This document shows positions 1 to 7,563 of a stretch of DNA of 32,342 nt, piece after piece. A model generated the notes under the pieces. The model was not told the origin of the DNA, ran no database searches, and saw only the letters and a list, made by a program, of their open reading frames with translations. The position numbers were made by a program, and so were the translations under genes. The stretch covers positions 146,107 through 178,448 of the forward strand of contig NZ_LFIQ01000058.1 in NCBI RefSeq assembly GCF_001189245.1, in the 5' to 3' direction. Positions within the stretch are counted from its first letter, which is position 1. Each line of letters opens with the position of its first letter. The DNA is from Bradyrhizobium pachyrhizi. GTDB lineage: Bacteria; Pseudomonadota; Alphaproteobacteria; Rhizobiales; Xanthobacteraceae.

Positions 1-31
1 CTGTCCGCTTCGCTCGAAAACGCTCTTGGCC

Positions 32-649
32 TCAGCGCCTGCGCGCGCCGGGCGGTTCGAGGATCACCTCTTTCAGGTCGCTGCCGGCGAGCACGACGAT
101 GACGAAATTGAGCTTGCCGCGTTCGCGCATCAGGCCGCCGCTGATCGCCTTCCCGGAGGTCGTGCGCTCGGCCACCCGCACGGCGTCGGCGAGGCGATGC
201 CGGAGCGCCTTGAGCACGACGAGGTTGTCACGGTCTTCGGCGCCGAGCGACTTCAGCGGCGCGGCGGCCTCGCCACCCACCACTTCGCCGGTCGCCGCGT
301 CGATGGCGTGCCGCCAGATGCGGTCCTGCTGCATAGTCTTGACCCGGTAGACCGCGGGCTCCGACGCGCCGTCGAAGCTGATGTCGGCGGTGATCGAACC
401 GGAATGCAGCGCCTCCGCAATCGCCATCGCCTTGCGCAGCGAGATCTGGGCCGCCTGGAAGCTGTCGAGCTCGCGGCGAACCGTGTGCGCGTCGAGCGCG
501 GTGTCGTTATCCTGCGGGGTGAGCGCTGCGGCCGTCGAGCTCGTGATCGCGTGCGCCGGCGTCGCGAAGGGCAGGGCAATGAGCGCGGTTGCCAGCAGCC
601 GCGTGCCGAATGCCCAATGCCGCAGTGCGTGTAATCGTCCCGTCGTCAT
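32..649 (-). CDS. Secreted PepSY-domain protein
   Basis: The 205-residue product begins with a clear signal peptide: a basic n-region, a hydrophobic core, and an Ala-His-Ala cleavage site near residue 34, so it should be periplasmic. Residues about 68-127 fit a PepSY domain: a helix (ISLRKAMAIAEALH), then strands ending in the typical ATGEVV turn. The C-terminal part (about 130-200) is not recognised. PepSY domains occur in protease propeptides and in small periplasmic proteins of mostly unknown role; a regulatory or inhibitory role is only inference. The upstream intergenic region carries two copies of an operator-like core also found in front of the patatin gene, so it may belong to the regulon of the neighbouring TetR protein. 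The open frame on the opposite strand is a shadow of high GC. Start chosen because the signal peptide follows at once. Confidence 0.8.
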   Translation of the reverse strand: MTTGRLHALRHWAFGTRLLATALIALPFATPAHAITSSTAAALTPQDNDTALDAHTVRRELDSFQAAQISLRKAMAIAEALHSGSITADISFDGASEPAVYRVKTMQQDRIWRHAIDAATGEVVGGEAAAPLKSLGAEDRDNLVVLKALRHRLADAVRVAERTTSGKAISGGLMRERGKLNFVIVVLAGSDLKEVILEPPGARRR

Positions 650-783
650 GGTCGCATCCGTCGCGTCGAACCGCCGCCCGGGCAGAGAAAGTGCGGCCGA
701 CCTTTGTTAGTCAGAGGTCGGCCGCCGAACGTTCAGACGGAGCGATGGCGGCAGCTCCGTCGTGACGATCGAAGTTACAAGGC

Positions 784-799
784 GACACGAAACCGTTGG
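784..799 (-). promoter_or_regulatory. Operator-like box A (core ACGGTTTCGT, reverse orientation)
   Basis: The ten bases 787-796 are the exact reverse complement of the core found at 842-851 and 3019-3028. It lies about 140 bp upstream of the PepSY gene start and downstream of tetR. That it binds the TetR protein is inference. Confidence 0.4.
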
Positions 800-833
800 G
801 GGGCTGAACTTGGGTCTCGCGTCCCATTGCAAC

Positions 834-858
834 TAAACAATACGGTTTCGTTCTGTTT
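834..858 (+). promoter_or_regulatory. Operator-like box B upstream of the PepSY gene
   Basis: These 25 bases match 3011-3035, in front of the patatin gene, at 21 of 25 positions, with the shared core ACGGTTTCGT at 842-851. The outer bases AAACA (835-839) and TGTTT (854-858) form a perfect five-base inverted repeat, as expected for a site bound by a dimeric repressor. It lies in the 262-bp gap between tetR and the PepSY gene. Confidence 0.5.
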
Positions 859-911
859 CCTTCAAGGCTCATCACGACAACGTGTGAGGCGATGCAACGA
901 TCCTAAAACTG

Positions 912-1685
912 TCAGCGGGCCGGGCGACGGCGCGTCTTCGTCGCTTCCTTGATCGCCTCTTTGGCCGCATCACGAAGCCGGTCCTGCGGCCCGACGGCGC
1001 CGGCGAGAAACAGCCGGATCGAGACTTCCATCCGGGTCTCGGCGGTCTTCATGTCAATCGGAATTCCGAATGTCGCCATCCGGTGGGTGTGGCCGACCAC
1101 CATGTTGAGGAATGTCTCGGCCGCGATCGTGGTGTCCTCGAGGTCGAGGGCGCCTTTGTCGACCAGATGGTCGAAGAAATCCGCCGTGGTGGACACCGCT
1201 TTCGACCAGCCCTCGTCGACGGCAAGCTTGGCGACCTCGGGGAAATTAATTGCCTGCGCGGTCAGGATCCGGCTGAAGGCAATGGAGTCGGCGCTGCAAT
1301 TCAGCACCAACAACTGACGCCCGAGCTCGGTCAGCCGTTCCTCGACCGAACCGTCGCAGTTGCCGCCGGCCTGCGCTTCGGCCGCCGCGGCGGCGAGCGG
1401 GGCAAGCCAGCGGGCGATCTCGCGGCGGAGCACCGCGGCGAACAGGCCGCGCTTGTCGCCATACTGACCGTAGACGGTGGGCTTGCTGACGCGGGCGGCC
1501 TCGGCCACCGCATCGATCGACGTCGCATCGAAGCCGCGCTCGAGGAACAGGCGGGTAGCGACCTCGATCAGCCGCTGGTCGCGCTCGATCGCAGCGTCCC
1601 GCGTCGGCCGGCCGCCGCGTGACTTGATCACGCTGCGCTTGGCCACCTTGGCCTTGGTTGCGGTCAATCCCATTTGCCCATTCAT
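912..1685 (-). CDS. TetR/AcrR family transcriptional regulator
   Basis: 257-residue DNA-binding regulator. The N-terminus is a basic tail with a GRPTRD segment. A TetR-type helix-turn-helix follows at about residues 36-83: a LFLERGFDATSIDAVAEAARV helix pair, then SKPTVYGQYGDKRGLF, the usual recognition helix. The remaining 170 residues are helical, as in the ligand-binding and dimerisation domain of this family. It lies 84 bp downstream of the patatin-like lipoprotein gene on the same strand and could be cotranscribed with it. A 16-bp perfect-arm palindrome (1698-1713) just upstream of the start is a candidate autoregulatory site, and a different repeated box occurs before the patatin and PepSY genes. 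The ligand is unknown; given the neighbour, a fatty acid or membrane stress signal is possible but unproven. Confidence 0.9.
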   Translation of the reverse strand: MNGQMGLTATKAKVAKRSVIKSRGGRPTRDAAIERDQRLIEVATRLFLERGFDATSIDAVAEAARVSKPTVYGQYGDKRGLFAAVLRREIARWLAPLAAAAAEAQAGGNCDGSVEERLTELGRQLLVLNCSADSIAFSRILTAQAINFPEVAKLAVDEGWSKAVSTTADFFDHLVDKGALDLEDTTIAAETFLNMVVGHTHRMATFGIPIDMKTAETRMEVSIRLFLAGAVGPQDRLRDAAKEAIKEATKTRRRPAR

Positions 1686-1697
1686 CTCGTTGTGCGT

Positions 1698-1713
1698 CGG
1701 ACGGGTCCGTCCG
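1698..1713. promoter_or_regulatory. Palindrome in the tetR leader
   Basis: CGGACGG (1698-1704) and CCGTCCG (1707-1713) are perfect inverted arms around a two-base centre, 12 bp upstream of the tetR start codon. The position and symmetry fit an autoregulatory operator of a TetR dimer. The sequence differs from the ACGGTTTCGT boxes, so both cannot be strong sites of the same protein unless it is unusually tolerant. Confidence 0.35.
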
Positions 1714-1769
1714 GTCTATAACCCGCGCCGAGCGGATTCGTCCATTCGGCGGTACCGGGAGCAGGCCGC

Positions 1770-2903
1770 CTACGGCGGCGTCGCGGTCCAGGCCTGCCCG
1801 GCGGCGGCCTTGTCGTATCCGTACTGGTAGAGCGCGCGCATATAGGCGGTGTCGAAGCCCTGCGTCTCCGGCGCCGGATAGTCGCGCTCGATGTAGGATA
1901 GATGGAAACCCAGCCGGTTGCGCCGGGCGAAGTCATAGGTCGAGAGGATGACCGAGCGCGTCTGCGCCTGCGTGATCGCGGAAATGCTGCGGGAGGCGAC
2001 GTCGATCGTCGAATTCGACACCAGCTCGAAGTTGCCCTCGAGCTTCTTGTTGACGAGGATGTAGATGTTCATACGGCTGTTGGCGGGCCAGCCGCGCTCG
2101 CGGAACAGCAGCGCATCCGGCAATGTCAGCACCGGCGCGGTCACGCCGCCGTCAACATGCATCTCCTGGAAGCGGCGGCCCTGGCCCTCGGCGTCGATCA
2201 TGATCGGCGGAAACACCAGCGGGATGCTGGCGGAGGCGGCCATTACGTCGCGAAACAGCTGCACCGCCTCGGGCGTTCCGACGGCGGCGATTCGCCCCAT
2301 GTCCCAGATCACCGTGCGCTGGGTGTCGAGATCGGTGGTGACGATCAGGAGCTTTCGGCCCTTGGCGTTTTCGCGCGCCACCTCGCTCAGGATCTCCGGA
2401 CCGACGTAGCGCGCCACCAGTTCGCGCAGCCGCTTGTTGCCGAACAGGCCGGAGCCGAACAGCACCCGCATCAGGCTCGGATCCTGCAGCAGGCTTTCCG
2501 CGATGCCCGAGGTGTAGACCTCCTTCAGCGTGTCGTCGTAGCGCGGGCCAAGGAAGGCAAAGGGCGCAATCAGTCCGCCGGTGCTGACGCCGGAGACGAC
2601 CGAAAAGGCCGGGCGGTTGCCGGCCGCGGTCCAGCCGTTGAGGACGCCCACGCCATAGGCGCCGTCGGCACCGCCGCCCGAGAGGGCGAGATAACTCGTG
2701 ATCGGCGCGACGCTGCGCTTCTCGAGCTTGAATTTTGATGCCGGCTCGTCGGCATAGCGGCGCAGCCCATCGAGATCGAGCACGCGGGAATTGGCGGCGT
2801 CGGCGGCCGTGTAAGGCATCCGCGGCAGCGAACTGCAGGCCGAAAGCGCTAGGGCGAGGCCGCACAGCAGCACCGCCTGCCGGATCGCGCAGGCAGCCGT
2901 CAT
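1770..2903 (-). CDS. Patatin-like phospholipase lipoprotein
   Basis: Putative serine lipid hydrolase anchored in the outer membrane. From the ATG at 2903 the 377-residue product starts with a lipoprotein signal peptide whose lipobox is LSAC (Cys about 23). The patatin signatures are all present: the glycine-rich oxyanion loop SGGGADGAYG (about 75-84), the nucleophile elbow GVSTGG (Ser about 107) and the catalytic Asp in DGG (about 251). Patatins use a Ser-Asp dyad to cleave acyl chains from lipids; the substrate here is unknown. The frame stays open further upstream (ATG at 2999, GTG at 3020), but those codons have lower third-position GC and the GTG lies inside an operator-like box, so I prefer 2903. 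No good ribosome binding site precedes either ATG. tetR follows 84 bp downstream. Confidence 0.87.
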   Translation of the reverse strand: MTAACAIRQAVLLCGLALALSACSSLPRMPYTAADAANSRVLDLDGLRRYADEPASKFKLEKRSVAPITSYLALSGGGADGAYGVGVLNGWTAAGNRPAFSVVSGVSTGGLIAPFAFLGPRYDDTLKEVYTSGIAESLLQDPSLMRVLFGSGLFGNKRLRELVARYVGPEILSEVARENAKGRKLLIVTTDLDTQRTVIWDMGRIAAVGTPEAVQLFRDVMAASASIPLVFPPIMIDAEGQGRRFQEMHVDGGVTAPVLTLPDALLFRERGWPANSRMNIYILVNKKLEGNFELVSNSTIDVASRSISAITQAQTRSVILSTYDFARRNRLGFHLSYIERDYPAPETQGFDTAYMRALYQYGYDKAAAGQAWTATPP

Positions 2904-3010
2904 CCAAGGGCCGGCGCCGGCGGGCCGGACGCTAGGGGTAAGACCATCTCTGCCAGTCACGTTCGCGGATCGACGTCGCTGCGGGGAGCCGGTTGCCATA
3001 TTGTCGTCAT

Positions 3011-3035
3011 AAAACGACACGGTTTCGTTTTGTTT
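3011..3035 (+). promoter_or_regulatory. Operator-like box C between the patatin gene and tgt
   Basis: AAAACGA (3011-3017) and TCGTTTT (3025-3031) are perfect inverted arms with a seven-base spacer, and the whole 25 bases match box B at 834-858 in 21 positions. It lies 108 bp upstream of the chosen patatin start and 117 bp upstream of tgt, in the divergent promoter region. Control of patatin by the adjacent TetR protein is the simplest reading. Confidence 0.5.
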
Positions 3036-3151
3036 AAGCTAGCTGATGATGCAAGGCAAGCGTCCGGCCGGTTGTCCGTGTTCACGAAGTCGCGCGAGGG
3101 CCGTTATCCGACGGGTTGATCGGGCACCGGCGACACGCAATAAGCAGCCGC

Positions 3152-4285
3152 ATGAATCTTCCCAATCATTTCGAGCTGCTGGCAACCGACGGCGCCGCCC
3201 GCACCGGGCGCCTGACCACGCCGCACGGCCTCGTGCGGACGCCCGCCTTCATGCCGGTCGGCACCGCGGGCGCGATGAAGGGCATGCATTGGCGCGAGGT
3301 GCGCGATGCCGGCGCCGATATCGTGCTCGGCAACACCTATCACCTGATGCTGCGTCCCGGCGCCGAGCGCATTGCCGGGCTTGGCGGCCTGCAGCGCTTC
3401 ACCGGCTGGGGCGGCCCGATGTTGACGGATTCCGGCGGCTTCCAGGTGATGTCGCTGTCGGAGCTGCGCAAGGTGACCGAGAAGGCCGTGACCTTCCGCT
3501 CGCATATCGACGGCACCAAGGTCGAGCTGTCGCCGGAGCGCTCGATCGAGGTGCAGCGGCTGCTCGGCTCCGACATCGCCATGCAGATGGACGAATGCGT
3601 GCGGTTGCCGGCGGAACGCGCCGACATCGAGCGCGCGATGCAGCTGTCGCTGCGCTGGGCCGAGCGCTCCAAGCGCGCGTTTGAAGCGGCGCCCGACGGC
3701 TACATGCTGTTCGGCATCGTGCAGGGCGGCGACGTCCCGGATCTGCGACACGCCAGCGCGCGCGGGCTGACTGGCATCGGCTTTCACGGTTACGCGATCG
3801 GAGGCCTCGCGGTCGGCGAGCCGCAGGCGGTCATGCTGGCGATGATCGAAGAGACCGCGCCGGCGCTCCCGGTCGATCGGCCGCGTTATCTGATGGGCGT
3901 CGGCACGCCGGAGGACATCCTCGAGGCGGTGGCGCGCGGCGTCGACATGTTCGACTGTGTGATGCCGACACGGAACGGACGCCACGGCATGGCGTTCACC
4001 CGCTTCGGGCAGATCAACCTGCGCAACGCCCGGCACGTCGACGATCCGCGTCCGCTCGATGAAGAAAGCCCGTGGCCGGCGGCGAACGGCTATTCGCGCG
4101 CCTATCTGCATCACCTGGTGCGGTCGGGCGAAACACTTGGGGCAATGCTGCTGTCCGAAATCAACGTCGCCTATTACCAGCAGCTGATGCAGGGCATCCG
4201 CGATGCGGTGGCGAACGGCACGTTCGAGGACTTCAGAACGAAAACGCGCGCCGGTTGGGCGCGCGGTGACATCGCTCCAAGATGA
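3152..4285 (+). CDS. tgt: tRNA-guanine(34) transglycosylase (queuine tRNA-ribosyltransferase)
   Basis: 377-residue enzyme that exchanges guanine at tRNA wobble position 34 for the queuosine precursor preQ1. Full-length TIM-barrel family signatures are visible: [17 protein letters not shown] with the general acid/base Asp about 93, IVQGG and IGGLAVGE for substrate recognition, and [14 protein letters not shown] with the nucleophilic Asp about 268. The usual zinc-binding CxCxxC segment before YSRAYLHH is absent: the three Cys positions read Ser, Trp and Ala (about 306, 308 and 311), while YLHHL remains. This is unusual for the family, though relatives in the same genus may share it. Start at ATG 3152, since family N-termini begin close to it; a TTG 36 bp upstream is less likely. 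It converges on a small zinc-ribbon gene ten bases after its stop. Confidence 0.95.
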   Translation: MNLPNHFELLATDGAARTGRLTTPHGLVRTPAFMPVGTAGAMKGMHWREVRDAGADIVLGNTYHLMLRPGAERIAGLGGLQRFTGWGGPMLTDSGGFQVMSLSELRKVTEKAVTFRSHIDGTKVELSPERSIEVQRLLGSDIAMQMDECVRLPAERADIERAMQLSLRWAERSKRAFEAAPDGYMLFGIVQGGDVPDLRHASARGLTGIGFHGYAIGGLAVGEPQAVMLAMIEETAPALPVDRPRYLMGVGTPEDILEAVARGVDMFDCVMPTRNGRHGMAFTRFGQINLRNARHVDDPRPLDEESPWPAANGYSRAYLHHLVRSGETLGAMLLSEINVAYYQQLMQGIRDAVANGTFEDFRTKTRAGWARGDIAPR

Positions 4286-4294
4286 GCTGTGTGA

Positions 4295-4510
4295 TCAGTT
4301 GCACACGATCGGTTTCACCGCGTGTTTGGTAACGAACCCGTAACCGCAATTGTCGCAGGTCCAGAGATAGCTGATCAAATTGTCGAACAGGTACGCGGAC
4401 GCTTCCGCCGCCACCATGGAGTCCGCACACACCGGACAGGTCGGCAAATCGCAGCCGCGCGGATCGGGCCTGGACGCTGTGGTCGACAGAACTTCAGCGA
4501 GAGCTGGCAT
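4295..4510 (-). CDS. Small zinc-ribbon-like protein, 71 aa
   Basis: The ATG at 4510 is preceded by a near-perfect ribosome binding site (AAAGGAGGT, spacing four bases), which fixes the start although the frame stays open upstream. The protein carries two cysteine pairs, CPVC (about 25-28) and CDNC (about 52-55), spaced like a zinc ribbon, plus further Cys at 20 and 70. The central part (about 33-50) is a helical hydrophobic stretch. I do not recognise a named family; small zinc ribbons of this type are often nucleic-acid or protein adaptors, but no function is claimed. It is transcribed convergently to tgt and divergently from cysK, sharing the 224-bp AT-richer promoter region. Confidence 0.75.
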   Translation of the reverse strand: MPALAEVLSTTASRPDPRGCDLPTCPVCADSMVAAEASAYLFDNLISYLWTCDNCGYGFVTKHAVKPIVCN

Positions 4511-4584
4511 GTGACCTCCTTTGCGTTCTGAGCTGCACCTGACGAAAGTATATAAACCCATTTGTTTGACCTTGTCGCAACACA

Positions 4585-4620
4585 AATGCGTAGGTTTTAC
4601 GTTATTTGCGCAGGTTCTAT
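4585..4620 (+). promoter_or_regulatory. Tandem direct repeat in the cysK upstream region
   Basis: Two 15-base units begin at 4585 and 4605 (sharing TGCG.AGGTT.TA), exactly 20 bp apart, about two helical turns. They lie in the AT-rich gap between the zinc-ribbon gene and cysK. Phased direct repeats suggest sites for two regulator units on one DNA face. The regulator is unknown. Confidence 0.3.
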
Positions 4621-4734
4621 TTTGCGATGCAACGAATTCGCATTGCGGCGGTTTCTCACTTGCGCGCCATGGTGCGCTGCTTCTAATGAGACAAGACCGC
4701 ATATTCCCAGCACATCCGCTACAGGAGCCGCTTG

Positions 4735-5709
4735 ATGGACGCGCCGTCGACAACGAGTGCAGTGCAACCCGGACGCGGCCGCGTCTTTGACTCCATCGTC
4801 GATGCGATCGGCTCCACGCCGATCGTGCGGCTGCGCAGATTGCCGCAGGCGGCTGGCGTCAACGCGACGATCCTCGCCAAGCTGGAATACTTCAATCCGG
4901 CGGCCAGCGTGAAAGACCGCATCGGCGCGGCGATGATCGTGGCGATGGAGAAGGCCGGCATCATCAACGCCGACACCGTGCTGATCGAGCCGACCTCGGG
5001 CAACACCGGGATTGCGCTTGCCTATGTCGCGGCCTCGCGCGGCTATCGGCTCAAGCTCGTCATGCCGGAATCGATGTCGATCGAGCGACGGCGGATGCTG
5101 GCCTTTCTCGGTGCGGAGATTGTGCTGACCCCGGCCGCGCAGGGCATGAAGGGCTCGATCGCGACCGCAGAAGAATTGGTGCGCACGACGCCCAACGCTG
5201 TCATGCCGCAGCAGTTCAAGAACCTCGCCAATCCCGAGATCCATCGCCGCACCACCGCCGAGGAGATCTGGAACGACACCGGCGGCAACATCGATTACTT
5301 CGTCGCCGGCGTTGGCACCGGCGGCACCATCACGGGCGTTGGCCAGGTGCTGAAGCCGCGCAAGCCATCATTGCGTGTCGTCGCGGTGGAGCCCGAAGAG
5401 AGCCCGGTGCTGTCGGGCGGCCAGCACACGCCGCACAAGATCCAGGGCATCGGCGCGGGCTTCATCCCTGAGATCCTCGACCGCTCCGTGATCGACGAGA
5501 TCGTCAAGGTCAACAGCGCGACCGCGATCGAGACCGCGCGCGAGCTGGCGCGCAACGAAGGCATTCCCGGCGGTATCTCGTCGGGTGCCGCGATCGCTGC
5601 CGCCTTGCAGATCGGCAAGCGGCCGGAAGCGGCCGGCAAAACCATTCTGGCGATTGTGCCGTCGTTCTCGGAGCGCTATCTCTCGACGGTACTGTTTGAA
5701 GGAATCTGA
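4735..5709 (+). CDS. cysK: Cysteine synthase A (O-acetylserine sulfhydrylase)
   Basis: 324-residue PLP enzyme making L-cysteine from O-acetylserine and sulfide, in the cytoplasm. Visible signatures: the PLP-lysine motif [11 protein letters not shown] (Lys about 60), the substrate loop TSGNTG (about 87-92), the phosphate-binding [10 protein letters not shown] glycine loop, and a SSGAA segment near the C-terminus. The length is normal for CysK. The ATG at 4735 is preceded by AGGAG with suitable spacing; a TTG one codon upstream is an alternative. A small BrnA-type gene follows 18 bp after the stop and is probably cotranscribed. Confidence 0.95.
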   Translation: MDAPSTTSAVQPGRGRVFDSIVDAIGSTPIVRLRRLPQAAGVNATILAKLEYFNPAASVKDRIGAAMIVAMEKAGIINADTVLIEPTSGNTGIALAYVAASRGYRLKLVMPESMSIERRRMLAFLGAEIVLTPAAQGMKGSIATAEELVRTTPNAVMPQQFKNLANPEIHRRTTAEEIWNDTGGNIDYFVAGVGTGGTITGVGQVLKPRKPSLRVVAVEPEESPVLSGGQHTPHKIQGIGAGFIPEILDRSVIDEIVKVNSATAIETARELARNEGIPGGISSGAAIAAALQIGKRPEAAGKTILAIVPSFSERYLSTVLFEGI

Positions 5710-5727
5710 GACACAGGAATCCAGTAT

Positions 5728-5967
5728 ATGGCTGACCAGCCGAGGCGACCGCGAACCCTGAGCGATGCCCGCAGCGAAGCCGAGGCGGCGTTCAAGCGCG
5801 CCACCACCAAGGTCGCGGACGCGGTGCCAAAGACCGTCGCTGTCCCCGGCGTCCGCGAGCAGGTCACGCTGCGGATCGATCAGGACGTGCTGGCGTATTT
5901 CCAGGAGGGCGGCCCCGGCTGGCAGGACCGCATCAACGCGGCGCTGCGCAAGGCCGCCGGAAAGTAA
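5728..5967 (+). CDS. BrnA/DUF4415-type small protein (orphan antitoxin-like)
   Basis: 79 residues. The C-terminal half reads VTLRIDQDVLAYFQEGGPGWQDRINAALRK, the ribbon-helix-helix motif of BrnA antitoxins (DUF4415), with the characteristic ID.DVL.YF....GWQ.RIN..LR pattern. The N-terminal half is basic and Ala-rich. BrnA normally pairs with the toxin BrnT encoded just upstream; here the upstream neighbour is cysK at 18 bp and no BrnT-like frame is seen on either side. It is therefore an orphan, possibly recruited as a DNA-binding regulator of the cysK transcript. The function is inference; the domain call is firm. Confidence 0.82.
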   Translation: MADQPRRPRTLSDARSEAEAAFKRATTKVADAVPKTVAVPGVREQVTLRIDQDVLAYFQEGGPGWQDRINAALRKAAGK

Positions 5968-6053
5968 CACGCTTTCGAAGCCAGGAGGCGCGGGACGATC
6001 CCCGGGCTTTGGCGGGTGGCGCGCGGCGGTGCTGCGCTCGCACGGCACGGATG

Positions 6054-6929
6054 TCACCTCGCGCGCGCCGGCTTCCTCGCGGTCGGTTTCAGGTTCATGA
6101 GGTTGCCGGCCAGGATCATGGCCGCGCCGAGCACCGTGTAGACATCGAGCCTTTCGGCATAGATCAGCCAGCCGGCGATCGCCGTCAGCGGCACGCGGAC
6201 GAAATCCATCGGGATCACGACAGTCGCGTCGGCGTGGAGCAGGGCGCGTGCCATGCAATAGTGCGAGAACGTGCCGCAGAACGCGATCAAGGCGAGCCAG
6301 CCCCAGGTCGAGAGCGGCGGCCAGGTCCAGACGTAGAGCGCAGGCCCGATGCTCGCGAGCGATTGCACCACGAGCATCCAGAACATGATCGTCAGCGTCT
6401 GCTCGGTCCGCGTCAGCGACTTGACCACGGCGACCGAGATGCCGAAGCCGACCGCCGCGGCGAGCGCGATCAGCTGGCCCGGATTGATCGCGCCGGCCGC
6501 CGGCCGCACGATCACGAACACGCCGACCAGGCCAAGCACGATCGCGACGATCTTCCACCGCGTCATCCGCTCGCCGAGAAAGCTCGCCGCAAGAATCGCG
6601 GTCCAGATCGGCATCGTGAACTCGATCGCGACCACCTGGCCGATCGGGATCAATGTCAGCGCAAAGAACCAGCCGAGCTGCGCGCAGAAATGGATCAGGT
6701 TGCGCGCGATATGGACGTGCACCCGTGCCGTCTTCACGATCGCAAACCCGCCATTCATGTGGATCAGCGGATAGAGCATCGCGAAGCCGAGCACGCCGCG
6801 AACGGCCATCAGCTGGAAGACGTTGACCTCGCGCGTCGCCTCGCGGCCGGCCACCGCCACGATCAGCATCAGCGCGAGCCAGCCGGACATCCACAATGCT
6901 GCGCGGGTCTTTGAGGGCGTGCGATCCAT
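6054..6929 (-). CDS. EamA/DMT-family membrane transporter
   Basis: From the ATG at 6929 the product has 291 residues, typical of the drug/metabolite transporter superfamily. It shows about ten hydrophobic segments in two homologous five-helix halves. The first half has VFQLMAVRGVLGFAMLYPLIHM and FALTLIPIGQVVAIEFTMPIWTAILAASFLGER, a hallmark EamA segment; the second has ARALLHADATVVIPMDFVRVPLTAIAGWLIYAERLDVYTVLGAAMILAGN. An upstream ATG (6977) would add 16 basic residues. The substrate cannot be told from sequence. It is divergent from the Rid-family gene, which lies 143 bp away. Confidence 0.88.
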   Translation of the reverse strand: MDRTPSKTRAALWMSGWLALMLIVAVAGREATREVNVFQLMAVRGVLGFAMLYPLIHMNGGFAIVKTARVHVHIARNLIHFCAQLGWFFALTLIPIGQVVAIEFTMPIWTAILAASFLGERMTRWKIVAIVLGLVGVFVIVRPAAGAINPGQLIALAAAVGFGISVAVVKSLTRTEQTLTIMFWMLVVQSLASIGPALYVWTWPPLSTWGWLALIAFCGTFSHYCMARALLHADATVVIPMDFVRVPLTAIAGWLIYAERLDVYTVLGAAMILAGNLMNLKPTARKPARAR

Positions 6930-7072
6930 GACGGGGAACGAGCGGAGGAGGGGTGCCCGGTATCGGCGAGCTGCCATGAATTTGCAACGCGCAATTCTGC
7001 CTGCGCGGTGATGCGTCAACCATGTGATCTCTGCTAAGCAGGTCGGCAAAATCAAATCAGGAGGATCTGCTC

Positions 7073-7471
7073 ATGCGTGTCTTGCAACCAGCCGAATGGT
7101 CGAAACCCCGCGGCTTCTCGCACGGTGTCGCGTTCGACGCGCCCGGCAGGTGGATCGTGCTGGCGGGGCAGACCGGCGGCGACGAGAAGGGCGACTACGC
7201 CCCCGAGATGGCCGCCCAGGTCGGCACCGCGTTGAAGCGCATCATCAAGCTGTTGAACGAAGCCGGTGCCGGCCCCGAGCACATCGTCCGCTTGACCTGG
7301 TACCTGACCAGCCGCAGCGAGTATGAGGCCGCGGGCGCCGGTATTGGCGCGGCGTGGAAGGAGACGCTCGGGCGCAATTTCCCGCCGTCGACGCTGCTCT
7401 ATATCGGCGGGCTGGTCGATCAGCGCGCCAAGGTCGAGATCGAGGTCACGGCATTCGTGCCTGCGGCATAG
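7073..7471 (+). CDS. Rid family protein (RidA-like), non-canonical
   Basis: 132-residue protein of the YjgF/YER057c/UK114 fold. Visible segments: SHGVAFDAPGRWIVLAGQTGGDEKG (strands one and two), DYAPEMAAQVGTALKRIIKLLNEAGAGPEHIVRLTWYLTS (the long family helix and strand) and a C-terminal KVEIEVTAFV strand. Classical RidA proteins deaminate reactive enamine/imine intermediates and need an Arg in a ..ARSxVxV.. segment before the last strand; here that stretch reads PPSTLLYIGGLVDQRAKVEIEV with no Arg at that point. It is therefore more likely one of the Rid1-7 subfamilies without the archetypal deaminase activity. A good ribosome binding site (AGGAGGA) fixes the start, and a strong hairpin terminator follows. 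Confidence 0.88.
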   Translation: MRVLQPAEWSKPRGFSHGVAFDAPGRWIVLAGQTGGDEKGDYAPEMAAQVGTALKRIIKLLNEAGAGPEHIVRLTWYLTSRSEYEAAGAGIGAAWKETLGRNFPPSTLLYIGGLVDQRAKVEIEVTAFVPAA

Positions 7472-7513
7472 CACCGCTGGGGCGTACGCGAGGAATTGCC
7501 GCTCAGCCAAACA

Positions 7514-7542
7514 AAAGCCCTCGGGGATGACCCGAGGGCTTT
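7514..7542. terminator. Bidirectional hairpin terminator
   Basis: A perfect 12-bp stem: AAAGCCCTCGGG (7514-7525) and CCCGAGGGCTTT (7531-7542) around the loop GATGA. The A and T ends of the stem give a short U-run on either strand, so it can end both the Rid-family transcript and the convergent secreted-protein transcript. Confidence 0.85.
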
Positions 7543-7563
7543 CCACGTTGGAGCGCGGATCGA

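Noticed and set aside
5368..7023. A 551-codon minus-strand open frame across the end of cysK, brnA and the EamA gene
   Set aside because: Spans three supported genes on both strands, Arg/Asp-rich; shadow.
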